Part shown: one piece after another, positions 34,800-46,760 of the stretch | Layout of the letters: the number at the start of each line of letters is the position of its first letter | How positions within the stretch are numbered: position 1 is the stretch's first letter | NCBI GenBank assembly: GCA_036365455.1 | Contig: JAWQUS010000027.1 | Span: 10,992,001 to 11,056,000 of the forward strand | Origin: Macrosoma leucophasiata | Taxonomy: Eukaryota > Arthropoda > Insecta > Lepidoptera > Hedylidae | Reading direction: 5' to 3' | Length of the DNA: 64,000 bases | The notes under the pieces: model-generated | The model's database searches: none | What the model saw: only the letters and a program-made list of their open reading frames with translations | Told to the model about the DNA's origin: nothing | Translations under genes and position numbers: made by a program

Positions 34800-36204
34800 T
34801 TACCATTGCACATAGATTTAGTAGGTAATTAATAAGTTTCTTTACCCATTGGATCCGTAATATAAATTTAAAAGTATATTCTGAAGTGCTTGGACTTGGA
34901 GGTGGAGAATTAGCAGATTAATAGCACCCTCCCTGTCTGTTATCAAAAGCTTACTTGCCAGCCTACAAGAATGTTTTCATTTAGGATCTACTCCTAAACT
35001 AATTTCAATATTTAAATGGTCCGCATACTAATGAAGTTATTTAAGTGTAAATCTACAATTTATATTAATTCAATTGGAACACTGTATCCATTTTGAAGTA
35101 TGAGAAACTACCTAGCTTAAAATTAAAGTGTTGTTTATTTTGCATACAATAACAAAGTAGGTTCGCGAAAGCTTTAAAATAATAACGTTATGATAAATAT
35201 TCGGATTTAATTTATTAATAATTTTAGGAATTATGACTTTGATACACGATTTATTTTTATACCAAATTGGAAACGAAACAATCAGGCGTTGTAATTTCTG
35301 GCACAGAGGCATAACACCTAAGGCCTCAGAAATAGTAACGCATCTTCATTTTGATCTCAGTTACGAGCGTTGTTAAAAGTTAAAAGTGGCCTTTTATTCA
35401 TTGATATGTATATTAATGCTTTTATTACATAAAAAAAAATTGTGCTGTACCTACATATTTAACTCCGATTTTGTATGTGTTGAAGACGTGCCCACCGTGT
35501 AAAATAATGATGAAATAATATTTTATATCTTATCTAGAGTCAAATGGCAAACTATCAACATCTACAGCGCTATTTTTATTTTCTACTAGCGGCCCGCCCC
35601 GGCTTCGCGCTGTTGCAATGTTACCTACCTTCTCCTATTCATTTTAGCGTGATGTTATATAGCCGAAAGCCTTCCCCGATAAATGGGCTATCATACACTG
35701 AAATATTTTTTTAAGTCGGACCAGTAGTTCCTGTGATTAGCGCGTTCAAACAAACAAACAAACTCTTCGGCTTTATAATATTAAGTATAGATAGCATAGA
35801 ATAAAAGATGTTTTTTTTTAAATTGTACAAGCCTGAACAAACAAAGACTTGCGGTTTCATATAATTACCTTTGCTGAAACACCTATTTTGTACTATTTAA
35901 TTCATTTTAGATCTATGAAGAAGAGATCACTGACATCAAAGAAGAGTAAATCTACTAAAAAAGTATATATTTTTATCGAAAATAGTATCGCGTAACGACC
36001 CGGTTTTAAAAATGTGTGTGATCAAAAAAGAGATCACCGACATCAAAGCTTATAGATTGCCTAATAACCACTACTAAATAAAACACAACCGAAACAATGT
36101 ACTCCGTAAGATTTATTACTTCATTGTTTTACACGTTGTATAAATTAGTCTAATATAAAGATCACTAGATAAAAACGTTATGTTGTTTCCTCCATTTTAT
36201 AATT
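34800..36204. other. Intergenic or long-intron sequence with repeats
   Basis: R fragment at about 35284-35350 (TAATTTCTGGCACAGAGGCA) and element Q at 35586-35796, listed separately. No gene seen. Confidence 0.4.
35586..35796 (-). repeat. Short interspersed element Q, copy 1
   Basis: Starts CTAGCGGCCCGCCCCGGCTT, contains CAATGTTACCTACCTTCTCC and TTTAGCGTGATGTTATAT, and ends with AAACAAACAAACTCTTCGGC plus TTTATAATATTAAGTATAG. The copy at 43299-43497 has the same blocks. Related in style to the GCGGGCGAAGCC elements. Confidence 0.75.
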
Positions 36205-36455
36205 CACTAGATGACCTGGCAAACTTTGTATTGCCTCAGAATGAAATAATGTGTCGAAGGTTTGATAGATACAGACTACTTGTATGGGAAAATGAAATTG
36301 TGCTGTTCCTTTCAATTTCTTCATGTTTTCTTACCTTTTAAACCTTCCCTGAACTTCCAAAAATCATTCAAAACCAAAATTAGCCAAATCGGTCCAGCCG
36401 TTCTCGAGTTTTAGCGAAACTAACGAACAGCAATTAATTTTTTATATATATAGAT
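36205..36455 (+). repeat. Interspersed element Z, copy 1
   Basis: Contains AAAATTAGCCAAATCGGTCC and AGCCGTTCTCGAGTTTTAGC, ending GAACAGCAATTAATTTTTTA followed by a TATATA run. A reverse-strand copy lies at 49829-49990. Confidence 0.7.
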
Positions 36456-36837
36456 TATCTGGTATGGTTATAATGAGAAATAATATAAACACGATGCTCA
36501 ACATGGAATTTTTAAAACTTAACACTTTTATAGTAGGTACTAATATTTTCTTACCGACATTGCAACATGAAATGCATTGTATACAAGTAGGTATAGGTGT
36601 AACCTAGGATTCCGAGGAACCTAATCAAATTAAACACGAACTTAATCTAATTAATTGCTTCGGGGCCGTTGTACACTAAAGTTAGCCTCTTGAGCTATTT
36701 TCTAATTCGTAGGATAAATGGGTAGGGGTTCATGTATATGTGTAATGGGAAATCCTTTAAATGGTAGTTTGTTAATGAATTAACCTGATTACATTTTCTT
36801 GAAAAAGTGTTAGGGTGTTAGGTGCAGATAGAGATTA

Positions 36838-36984
36838 ACCCGGGGTTATTCATAAACGTATTTTAGCTAAAGTGTTGCTAATCTCTCCTTTGTGTTTTTC
36901 TATTCTGCACATTTGACAATGCAACTGACAAAGACAAAGCATTCTATAGCTAGAACGTATCTTATGTACGTTTATGAATAAGAG
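36838..36984 (-). mobile_element. MITE M, copy 1
   Basis: About 145 bp with ends TTATTCATAAACGTA and TACGTTTATGAATAA. The inside has GACAAAGACAAAGCATTCTA and CTAATCTCTCCTTTGT. Same element, opposite orientation, at 56147 and 62683. Confidence 0.85.
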
Positions 36985-37137
36985 GCCAGTACTATATTTC
37001 CAATGGCCGCATTGTAAGTTACTTTTTTTTTCGAAGATATAATGGGTATAGTAGGCTATCCTTAAAAGATATCCTTAGAAGATATTATTATATGTCACCC
37101 CGGACTATTTTGTAGATCTATCAAAGAAAAAATATTT

Positions 37138-37435
37138 TACCATATCTTATTGTGTTATATATATCCCAAAAGCTTTAGGCAGCCTCTTCTCTGAAAGCTC
37201 CCGGCGGCTTGATTTTTCCGACACCGCCAACATTTCTATTACAATTTGCAAGCAATTTACACAAAATATTAACAAATTATATAGGTACACAAACCTTCCC
37301 CAAGAACCTTCCCTAGTCACTTTATCTATTGGTGAAAATCGCATGAAAATCCGTGCAATAATCTTGGAGTTTACTGAGAGCAGATGGGCAAACAGACGAG
37401 ACGCGGCGTGAATATATAGGTACATAGATATACTT
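37138..37435 (+). repeat. Interspersed repeat W, copy 2
   Basis: Shares GCAGCCTCTTCTCTGAAAGC, CCGGCGGCTTGA and the end GACGCGGCGTGAATATATAG with 18285-18580, here including a longer middle. Confidence 0.6.
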
Positions 37436-37498
37436 AACGATTTTTTAATCAATCAAAGTTTATACTAAAAATGTATTGAAACAGTTCTCTTTCAAACG

Positions 37499-38070
37499 TT
37501 GTTAACTGTTATTATAAATAGAAACTCAACTGTTACTACGACAATTGTAAAATGCTATTTTATTCCCTCGAAACTCGCTTCGAAACTGTACGATAACAAT
37601 GCAATCACGCGCAAAAGCCAGATTCAATTGAGACGCTCGCTAGAAAACATTTGGGCGCTGTGCAAAAGCTTTTCGCGTATAAACGAAATTTTCTTAGAAA
37701 CTCGGACTATTCGAGATACCGATGCTATGCAATTTAATATACGAGTAATAATACTAGTTTCGAATCTACGGAAAGCGCCTGCGCGCCTGCGCTATATGTC
37801 TCTCTGTCTTAAAATTTTCGGGTGCTCAGTCGAGTTCGCGAAATACATGCGGCCGCATGTCCTACTTTTGTTCGGTGTCACGTACATAACGAGAAACTTT
37901 CTTCATAACAAAGTTACTTTATTTCATTACTGTGATCATTTACAGTTTGGTATTGTTAAAAGAAGTGTACCGAACTATGAATATACTGCAATTTATGATT
38001 GCGACGGCAATTTTGTCTTTGGTTTACGCGAAAGGTACTTTTATTACTTACAATTTTTTTATTTAACAAA
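37499..38070 (+). other. Open frame of unknown origin
   Basis: A stretch of about 190 codons without a stop, before running into an R repeat at 38071. The frame opens at a TTG and the first ATG is about 75 codons in (DAMQFNIRV). The predicted peptide is basic and hydrophobic (RLRYMSLCLKIFGCSVEFAK, HVLLLFGVTYITRNFLHN). The DNA is less AT-rich than its surroundings. No family recognised. It could be a decayed transposon or chance. Confidence 0.25.
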
Positions 38071-38570
38071 GGTGGCAAACAACCATGCTGTTCACATTGA
38101 TATTAAGTGATGACTGCAACCTATTGACACCCACACAAAGACCAGAGGTCAAAATGCAGATGCGTTCTGAGACCTTAGTTGTTATGTCTCTGTGATAGTT
38201 ATGACGGAGCCATATATTACCATCTAATCATATTAAAACTGTTATTAATAACGGGATTGTATTTTATCATGTTACCATATTCTGATAGTGATATAATATA
38301 TCTACCTATCCACTTAGCAAAACTAGATTATAAGACGGGATCAGGTGAAACGTTGGTACCTATACATATTCTCAAGATCCGCCACTTTACTTTTATCACC
38401 AGTAAAATTTAAGATTGATTGCACCCTACGGTACTTTTGAACCAAAGAAACAGGTATGTGGGTAAAAAATTATAATAATGAAATGACTCTTAGATAAATA
38501 TTAATTCAGTGCATACCTATGAGTTGATGGCTTTTTTTCTATCTTTGCTATCTATGTTAGATCTATGTTG

Positions 38571-38775
38571 TACCCGGTTAGTCCAGCGGTGTGAGATGGC
38601 CGTTTCATTCGAAGGGTCGCGGGTTCGATCCCCGCACCGGGACAAATATTTGTATGGCCTACAGATATTTGTTTCGGGTCTAGGTGTTTGTGTATGTGTT
38701 GTATGTGTACAACGGCACCCGAGACACAGGTTTATACCTGCTGTGGGGCTGTGAGTGTAAGCGTATTTTTATGTT
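38571..38775 (+). repeat. tRNA-derived SINE, well preserved
   Basis: Head ACCCGGTTAGTCCAGCGGTG ... GGGTTCGATCCCCGCACCGG, then ATTTGTATGGCCTACAGATA, GTTTGTGTATGTGTTGTATG, ACAGGTTTATACCTGCTGTG and GTAAGCGTATTTTTATG. The best-preserved plus-strand copy in the window. Confidence 0.9.
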
Positions 38776-40084
38776 TTTTTGCAAATTGGTTAACTTTTGT
38801 CCTGATTTCTGAAAAGAAATATTGAATGAAGGAAAAATTATCAACGATAGAATTCTTGAGACGTTACTTTTTCGTTTTTTATCGTAATAAACGATATTCT
38901 CGGTTATTATACTTGGCACTTACTCCAAAACTATTACTGATGACCAAAAATATTACGTTACACATATAACATACCTAATGTTATACATACATGTTATGTT
39001 AATCCGATTTTTATTAAATTATTTGAAAACCGCACCGTTGAACATTGCCACGTGTCCAGTCGGTGTGGGTGCAACTTATCTACTCGTATTCAGTGAGTTG
39101 TACGCTGTAGGAATAGAGACGAAGGCACTACATCAAACAATTCAAAAGAGCACACGCTGTAGGTATGTATCTGCGCATACTCTGTAATTGTGTTTAGGAC
39201 TCACTCACACAGGCTGTCGTTAACGATATGAACGATGCGTCTTTATACTTAATAAGTCAAGTGGATTGAAGAAGGTTCCCACCCACCCACAGATGAGAGA
39301 TGAGAATATTCCAGATGGAGAAGGACTTGGGTCTTATGTAGTAGTTGTTCCGATGTGAAATACTGCCTAGCTTTTCCAATGCCAACTTGGTCTTACACTC
39401 AATGTGACTTCCAAATTGTACTTCGTTCGATATGTCAACGTCCAGTGAGTGCCCTGGTGCACTTATGTCTCACTAGATTATTACGCATGCATATACGCCT
39501 ATTAACTATGCAGGTTATAAAACTCTTCCGTTAGATACCTACTGACCGAGTGACTGACAGATACCGTATATCTAAAACGATAGATGTAGTTTACAGTAAA
39601 ATGTTCAGTCTATGACTAAAACTACTGATCGTGGGAAGCTGAAATTTAGCATGCAATTTAAATTCCTTTTGAGAGTAAAGGATCACTATTTATTCCTGAG
39701 GGAATGGGAAATATGTCGTGTACGAAGACGCAGACTAAAGCTATAAGTTGGTATTGAATATTTTAATGATAAAGTTTAAAAAAGTAACAGTTAAATAATA
39801 CTATTAATCTGTTACATTTATATGATTGTTATGCTACTATTTAAAACTGTTTTGTAGCTGAATAACTACGAAGTCATAATTATCCACTTAACTTACGTAA
39901 TTAAATTGTCCATACCTGTTATCAAGAAATTAAAATAACGATTAATTTTCGCTTAACGAGTTTGCCTGACAGCCCTTTGTTTTCTTGAATGAACGAAGAA
40001 ATTGAATTTTAAAAATGGTTTTTTAATCAATATACTGACACTAAGACACTTTTGAAAATGGAAAGTCCTGAATACGAGATTTAA
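38776..40084. other. Intergenic or long-intron sequence
   Basis: AT-rich, no gene or repeat recognised. Confidence 0.4.
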
Positions 40085-40086
40085 AT

Positions 40087-40303
40087 AAAAAATAAAATAA
40101 AATACGCTTACACTCACAGCCCCACAGTAGGTATAAACCTGTGTCGTGGGTGCCGTTGTACACATACAACACATACACAAACACCCAGACCCGAAACAAA
40201 TATCTGTAGGCCATACTAATATTTGTTCCGGTGCGGGGATCGAACCCGCTACTCTTCGAATCAAACGGTGGTTTCGCACCGCTGGACTAACCGGGTCGTC
40301 GAT
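40087..40303 (-). repeat. tRNA-derived SINE
   Basis: Minus-strand copy of the same SINE: ATAAAATACGCTTACACTCA, AACACATACACAAACACCCA, GGCCATACTAATATTT, then the head with GATCGAACCCGCTACTCTTC and ACTAACCGGGTCGTC. Confidence 0.88.
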
Positions 40304-40370
40304 TTGATCGGAAACAACCTGGAAATAACATAATATAATAAGGTAGATTTTTTTTTATTTTTTTATGTTT

Positions 40371-40647
40371 TAAAAGTGGCAAACAAGCATACAGTTCACA
40401 TTGATGTTAAGTGATGACTGCAGCCTATAGACACCCACACAATGACCAGAGGTAAAAATGCAGATGCGTTACCACTCCTGAGGCCTAAGGTGTTATGCCT
40501 CTGTGCCGGAAATTACAGGGCCGTACATTACCACCTGACCGGAACACGATAGTGCCGAACACTACCATTTAGCGGCAAGTATATTAGGTAATGCGGTGGT
40601 GCCTACGCCCGCGAGCTCCGTCACTGGAGCTCTACCACCAGTAAAGA
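40371..40647 (+). repeat. Interspersed repeat R, best copy
   Basis: Full-length-looking copy: GTGGCAAACAAGCATACAGT, AAGTGATGACTGCAGCCTAT, GCCTCTGTGCCGGAAATTAC, AACACTACCATTTAGCGGCA and CTGGAGCTCTACCACCAGTA. Other copies or fragments: 7196, 8285, 10992, 11365, 35284, 38071, 42590, 46600 and 60185. Confidence 0.85.
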
Positions 40648-41003
40648 AGAAATATAAGAATGCAAAGTGTCCAAATTATTTGGATTAGATTATTAAATAT
40701 TCTCCCCGTTGAGTGTGTATGTTTGTTTGTTTGCTTGCATGTGTTTCGTCTTTATATCAAAATGCTGAATAAGACGAACGCGCGGTACCGCGTAACGGTT
40801 AACTTTTAAATTGTTCCCTTATTATTGTCTACTATTTATGTAAGTGCATTTTTATCTAAAAGTAGAATATCTGTTCTAAATAGTACCAGTTTCAGCATTT
40901 ATGGTATTGTAATAACTGCTTTGGGAATAACATCATTTGCAGTCCGGTCCTGTAATTTCAGCCACTAAAAAATATCGCGTATTGGTTAGGCCGCCGAAGT
41001 GGC

Positions 41004-41120
41004 TTTCAGAATCAGAATCAGAATCAGAAACTCATTTATTCATTTAGGGTGACAGGCACCTCTTATGACACGTCAAAAAACAAACAAAATAAATCAAAGT
41101 GAACAACAATTGATATACAT
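41004..41120 (-). repeat. Retroelement 3'-end fragment
   Basis: CAGAATCAGAATCAGAATCA followed by GAAACTCATTTATTCATTTA and GGTGACAGGCACCTC. Resembles the tail end of a jockey/CR1-type element, with TCAGAA units as the 3' tail on the minus strand. A related ATTCATTTATTTCATATAAT fragment is at 10017 and 52939. Confidence 0.5.
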
Positions 41121-42104
41121 GTCAAACAAGATAAAAAAATATGTTTTTTAAGTATGTACATACTTTGGGTTTTTAAGTGTGTACATACTTATAGACTACA
41201 GTATTCACTTACCATCAATGTGAACTATGTTTTTTCTGCTTCTTGCTATGTAACTTCTGCTTGTTTTCCACTTCATAACATTAAACATAGTTTTACGGAA
41301 TACCAGTTCATTGTCATAAATCATAGCTTATGTAGAATTTAAAATTCCGTATACTTATGTATAAAAAATCGCTGTTTTATTACTCACAATCACAGTTTAC
41401 AACCGGGTGTTCAAACAATTAAAAACCTAAGTGATGACAGTAAAAAATCTAAAAATAGTCTGAATTAAGAAAAGTTAAATATAATATTATTTAAACTTTA
41501 CTATCGTACATGTTTTTAACAGTGTACACTACAGTAGATATTAAAAGTTTATTAAATTACCCAATTTGTTTTAAGTGGAAAAAAATATTCAATATTCATA
41601 TAAAAAAATAATGACTATGTCGTAAAAAATTGAAAGGTACGAATATTGAAAAAAAAAACAGAATTTTAATGCAATCGACGACCGTGCCTCGTTCTCGTTC
41701 GTAGCGGTGGGTGGTGTTCAATGTGCTACGGGTGCTACGACATTCAATAACCCTCGTAGCATAGTGAGTGCACTCGTAGCGCGTAGCATTGAGAACTCGT
41801 GAATAAAATTCAACATTTTTCCCTTTTCCCGTAGACATTTACATATAAGAATTTTATTCTAATTCATTGACATTGTTCTAAATCATTGCTGTATTTTTCG
41901 AACAAAGATTTGTAAGTACTATTTTACAACTTACGTAGTTGTAAATTGCTGGTTTACTTACGGCCGTTTTCAAGATACTAACTATCCAATCATTCATGTA
42001 CTAAATTTAAACAAATCAAAATTTCTACTTACTTTCACTTCAATCTCCTAACGATGTCTACCTAAACTCTTTTTCTATTTTTGGGAGCACAAATAACTTC
42101 AAAT
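41121..42104. other. Intergenic or long-intron sequence
   Basis: AT-rich, no gene recognised; a small GC-rich patch at 41690-41790 has repeated CGTAGC words. Confidence 0.4.
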
Positions 42105-42189
42105 CATAAAGCCGAGCACATTATCAAACTCCGAAAATGACACTTCTAAAATTTCTAGATTATGATAGTGTAGTGGCAGCAGGCCATTT

Positions 42190-42560
42190 CAAAACCTTAT
42201 CTCATAATAATGGCAACCCATTATACCACTGCTGGGCACGAGTCTCTCCCCTTTTGTGGGGGAGGCCTGGAGCGTTCTCCACCACGCTGCTCTAATGCGG
42301 ATTGGTGGAGGTGGGTGGGTTAGTGGCCAACCCGCTGTCGGATGTTTTCGAACCGCCCATAAGGCCTCCGACAAGGTTTAACGACTGCTATCTATCGATA
42401 GCAACCGGGACCGACGGCTTAACGTGCCCTCCGAAGCACGGAAACGCGCATTTAATTTGCCACTAGCGGTCACCCATCATACTACCCGACCGCGCCAATA
42501 GTGCTTAACCGAGTAGATCGCTTACGATCTACACCAGCCGCCAGGCCATGCGCGCTTCAA
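42190..42560 (-). repeat. GC-rich interspersed repeat
   Basis: About 370 bp, much more GC-rich than its flanks: CCCCTTTTGTGGGGGAGGCC, GGCTTAACGTGCCCTCCGAA, GCACGGAAACGCGC, TCACCCATCATACTACCCGA, AACCGAGTAGATCGCTTACG. The style is that of a retroelement 3' region or SINE; no family assigned. It follows a short S2-like piece at 42115 (CACATTATCAAACTCCGA). Confidence 0.6.
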
Positions 42561-42768
42561 CCTTATCTCATAAATGTTCACAATTGCTTTAACTGGTGGT
42601 AGAGCTCCAGTGATGAAGCTCGCGCCCGTAAATACCACCGCATTATTTACTCCGCCTGTCGCTAATGATATTCCGCACTTATAATTGGCGGTACAGAGGC
42701 GTAAGAGCTTAGACCTCAGGAGTATGAACGCATTAAAATCTCTGATTTCATATAGATGTTTATAGACT

Positions 42769-43207
42769 CAGTGCCGAATTTAAGCATAGGCAACATAGGC
42801 AGTTGCCTTTGGGCCGCCACCAAAAGGGGGTCGCCACCACACCAAAAAAAAACGATAAAGGCTCAGTAGAAACAAAAAACACTGATTTTTATTTCTTTGA
42901 GCTTGAGAAGTAAATATCTCTTTGAGATCAAGCAGCTCGAAATATGAACACAAATGGCTCATTCTACCGCGCCGCGCTAGATTAACAGCAACAGTGGATG
43001 ACGGTGATTTGAGGGCCTTCACCACATTCTTTGCCTATGGGCGGCACAAGTCTAAGGATGAGATTCACAGACCGCACTACGACTTTACTTTGAGCAAAGT
43101 ACGCCTTTGAACTGTCAAAACCCATACTAAACTGACAGTTCTAAGCATACTTTGCTCAAAGTAAAGTCGTAGTACAGTCTGTGAATCTCACCATAAGTCC
43201 GGCACTG
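42769..43207. mobile_element. hAT-like non-autonomous element (439 bp)
   Basis: Starts CAGTGCCGAATTTA and ends TAAGTCCGGCACTG, its near complement. It is flanked on both sides by the same 8 bases TATAGACT (42761-42768 and 43208-43215). An 8-bp duplication plus CAGTG ends is the hAT signature. No transposase inside. MITE N is nested at 43059-43190. Confidence 0.85.
43059..43190. mobile_element. MITE N, copy 1
   Basis: About 132 bp, almost wholly an inverted repeat: TGAGATTCACAGACCGCACT, CTTTACTTTGAGCAAAGTAC and the mirrored half, around a short centre AAAACCCATACTAAAC. The second copy is at 55816-55946. Nested in the hAT-like element. Confidence 0.87.
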
Positions 43208-43298
43208 TATAGACTCAAGTATTACTTACCATCAATGTAATCTGTACGCTTGTTTGCCCCTTCATGACATAATAAAACCTGCACACAAATATAGAACA

Positions 43299-43497
43299 CT
43301 AGGGGCCCGCCCCGGCTTCGCGCGGGTGCAATGTTACCTACCTTCTCCTGTTCATCTTAGCGTGATGTTATATTCCTGCCTCGATACATAGTAGAATAGA
43401 TAAAACTGAAAGATTTTTTCATATCGGTTCAGTAGTTCCTGAGACGAGCGCTTTCAAGCAAACAAACAAACTTTTCAGCTTTATAAAATTAGTATAG
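43299..43497 (-). repeat. Short interspersed element Q, copy 2
   Basis: CTAGGGGCCCGCCCCGGCTT, GCAATGTTACCTACCTTCTC, CAGTAGTTCCTGAGACGAGC, ending TTTATAAAATTAGTATAG. Matches 35586-35796. Confidence 0.75.
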
Positions 43498-44095
43498 AAA
43501 ATCATCCATTTTACAACGATTTGAAACTTCAAAATAAAATGAAAACATTGTCATGTAATTAAGGTAAATAATGAATTATAAGTTGTACAATTTGTTCAAA
43601 TTAGTGAGCGTGGCCGAGTAATTATAATGAATCAAGTATGTAAAGTTCCAACTCACTTCTGTCTCTGTGGAGCGAAGGAGTCTCTAATTTAATATTTGCC
43701 GGCTGCCCGACACAATGAATGCCAATTATAAAACAAATTTTATTCACGGAGCATTCACAAATGTACATAATATTCTTTATTGTACTAACTCTTATTACTT
43801 AACTTGCGTAGCGTTGGTCTCCAGGTAATATTTTAACTCGCATTTAGTATGAAATATTCATGTTTTATGTTAAGGGTTGTAATTACGAGTACACTAGTAT
43901 TGTAAAAGAGAAAGTTTTGTTTTGTTTATCCGTTGTTTTAGGAACTCGTGCAAACATTTGCATTAATCTGATTGATGGGAAACTTTTACATCATAGTTGT
44001 TAGTTGGGTGTTGTTAAATAGAATTTGATTGGGAAATGAGATGTTTTGATAATTCTTTATTGTGCTATCTAAGTATAATTCATAATCTTAACGTA
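43498..44095. other. Intergenic or long-intron sequence
   Basis: AT-rich, no gene seen. Confidence 0.4.
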
Positions 44096-44403
44096 ACTTC
44101 ACGCCTGTAATCCCCGAAGGGGTAGGCAGAGGCAAATGCATGCATTCAATCACACATGCAAACACCCACGACTCGCCGGTTACGTTTTGGCCCATGTAAC
44201 AGGTGGCGAACCTGTTGCCATCTCCGGGCACATTACCAAACTCCGGGGTACTGGGAAACTTCCAGAAAATGGAAAAATCCCAATAGAAGCAAAGATAAAG
44301 GATTTTAAACCGTTATCTCTGATAGTCCCCGACCCGGGAATCGAACCCAGGACCTCCAGCGTAATAGTAGTGGCCTGCTGCCACTACGCTACTGAGGCAG
44401 TTT
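44096..44403 (-). repeat. SINE S2 with tRNA-like head
   Basis: Minus strand: head with CTGCCTCAGTAGCGTAGTGG and GGTTCGATTCCCGGGTCGGG (about 44332-44400), then a body with CATGTAACAGGTGGCGA and CCCCTTCGGGGATTACAGGC. A truncated copy is at 12205. Confidence 0.8.
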
Positions 44404-44409
44404 AATACA

Positions 44410-44453
44410 CATAATGACATTCATAATCTTATTAGATTATGAATGTCATTATG
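44410..44453. repeat. Perfect hairpin, 20-bp arms
   Basis: CATAATGACATTCATAATCT, a four-base loop TATT, then the exact complement. It starts seven bases after the SINE S2 end. Confidence 0.9.
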
Positions 44454-45511
44454 TTTTGTCCTAATCTTCATTTGTCCGAATTATAAGGTATTATATGCGC
44501 AGGTTACGCCACATCACATTGCGACAGTGTGCGTGTGTGAATAGGTTTGTGTTTTATGTGCGACCGTAGGTAGTGCAGTAGGGTAGTATGCGTAGGGTGT
44601 GCAAAATGTTCGTACAAATTGAGGACAACTTATTTCATAAATAAAAAATATTAAATACATAAATATGTAATTTCAGTCCATGCATTATGATTATAACTCG
44701 ATTTTCTAATCAGGGGTTTTGAGAGTGTGCATTATTCCTATTACATGTTGATAGGTCATTTTAACATGACATGCCATAAATTGAAATCGCTAAATACAAT
44801 ATCTCCTTTTATTTGTCATAAACGTTGCAATAAATAATATTCAGACGACTTAAAATCGTAATCAATAAAAGATATTAATGCTTAAATTTGTACTGTGCAA
44901 AAAACCAAGGATCTGCAGTACCAGCATACAACTTTTAATTAACAAACTCATTTTAATTACATATCATTGATAAAATACACGTTTATGTTTTTGGAAGGAT
45001 ATAATAATATCACGCTTTCTTTTTTGACCTGGATAAACATTAAAACAAGATTAATCGAAATAAAATTATAACTTGGATTACGTAAGAGGAAAATTTTAAG
45101 ATCTCCATTACGCATAACAATAGTAATTTCTGGGTTCCTGCGAATATAAAATCGGTGCCATCAACAAACAAAAGCTCTGGTACGGCAACAGAAAAAATAT
45201 TCAGGAACTATAAAAACTTTGTTTTTTTCACGAAAATCTCGGTCGAATCACAAAAGGTAGCTTCGTTTTATATCCAGTGACTTAATAACTAAGTCACAAA
45301 AAAATATATTTGATTGAAGGAAGATTTAGCAATTGGCACGATACCTACTTGTTCCATATTGGGTTCACATTTTATTATGCCTGTAGTTTTGATGAAAGTA
45401 ATATGTTTTTTATGAAAGTAATATATATTATTTAATTTTTTCCGAGTGATGTAATGAATTTTTACTATGTAAAGTATTGACTTTATCACCATAATAGTGA
45501 TCGTAGAATTC
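44454..45511. other. Intergenic or long-intron sequence
   Basis: AT-rich, nothing recognised. Confidence 0.4.
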
Positions 45512-45547
45512 CACTGTGCTCATTTTTATTGAAAAATGAGCACAGTG
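45512..45547. repeat. Perfect hairpin, 16-bp arms
   Basis: CACTGTGCTCATTTTT, a four-base loop, then AAAAATGAGCACAGTG. Lies next to the element at 45575. Confidence 0.9.
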
Positions 45548-45568
45548 TGTTACTAACTACTAATATTA

Positions 45569-45772
<204 letters not shown>

Positions 45773-45944
45773 TTAAAAGAAACGCAGTAATTTTACTAAA
45801 ATAAAAAAACGCAGTAGTTTTACTAAAATCAACACAATCTTAATGAAATTGCGTGCAATTGCGTTGGCATCTCAGAGACCTTAGTGTATTTTAATATATC
45901 TATTTATATTTTTATTTTACGCAATAACACATAACAGTAAATTT

Positions 45945-46066
45945 AAAGAAAAATGGGACGAAGAGATTTTCACTTGAGACAGGGCTTTGGGGTTTCGGTA
46001 GCTTAGTAGTAAAGCGGCTCGACTGGGTATCTCCAAGTCGCAGGTTCGATCCCTGCTCGAAGTCAA
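45945..46066 (+). repeat. tRNA-like SINE relative
   Basis: TTTAAAGAAAAATGGGACGA, then GGTTTCGGTAGCTTAGTAGT, AAAGCGGCTCGACTGGG and GCAGGTTCGATCCCTGC ending GAAGTCAA. The T arm pairs perfectly (GCAGG/CCTGC). It resembles the tRNA-like head of the 32931-33691 fold-back, with the AAAGAAAAATGG motif on the other side. More likely a SINE head than a working tRNA gene. Confidence 0.65.
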
Positions 46067-46599
46067 TTACGCCCTCGAGCTCCGACAGTGGAATTCTACC
46101 AGTACTATTACGGTGATAAGTATATGCCCAAGGGGCTTCAAAAAATCATGATCAGTATTACTCGACTGAATATCATATTGTTGTTATCGGTTCATTATTT
46201 TGTTACGTGGTTGAACGTTTGCGATCATAATATAGGGGCAATTTCGGCAAAGTTTTAATGACTGTGTAAGCAACACGAACGGTAAGTAATAACTGAACGA
46301 CAATTTATAGTTGGAGTTAACTTACTTATGTTATAAATACCGGTGCCATGATCACTACTCGAGAATGTGTTGTTCTCCGGAAAATCTTCATTCGAATTTA
46401 AGAATTTATAAATTATTGTTGTAAACAGCGATAGAATTAAACCAAATGGATAGTAATGGAATGAATCTTAATATGCTGATTGTATTAGAATACAATAAAT
46501 CTTTAAATCTAACCATCCTTTGAATTAATATATTATTACTACAAATATATGAGGAATGCATTTGATAGAGCGAGAATCATTGTCAATTACATGATGTGT

Positions 46600-46760
46600 T
46601 TTACTGCCGCCAAGGCTCAAAAGGGTAGGCACCACCGCATTACCTTATTTGCTTGCCGCTAAATGCTAGTGTGAAATTTTAGGTTTTTATATTATGATGT
46701 CTATAGCCTACAGTATTCATATACCATTAACGTGGACTGTATGCTTGTAAGCTACTTCCA
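46600..46760 (-). repeat. Interspersed repeat R, fragment
   Basis: GTAGGCACCACCGCATTACC, GCCGCTAAATGCTAGTG, then the R end ACGTGGACTGTATGCTTGTA. Minus orientation, with an internal loss. Confidence 0.7.

Larger units (their letters stand above)
42590..43275 (-). repeat. Repeat R split by a hAT-like element
   Basis: R on the minus strand: 42590-42760 (ACTGGTGGTAGAGCTCCAGT, AGGAGTATGAACGCATT) resumes at 43216-43275 (TTACTTACCATCAATGTAAT, GCTTGTTTGCCCCTTCATGA). The part between is the element at 42769-43207. Confidence 0.82.

Noticed and set aside
45985..46066. Possible functional tRNA gene
   Set aside because: The T arm pairs well, but the anticodon stem is poor and the flanks match the tRNA-like SINE family, so it is listed as a repeat.
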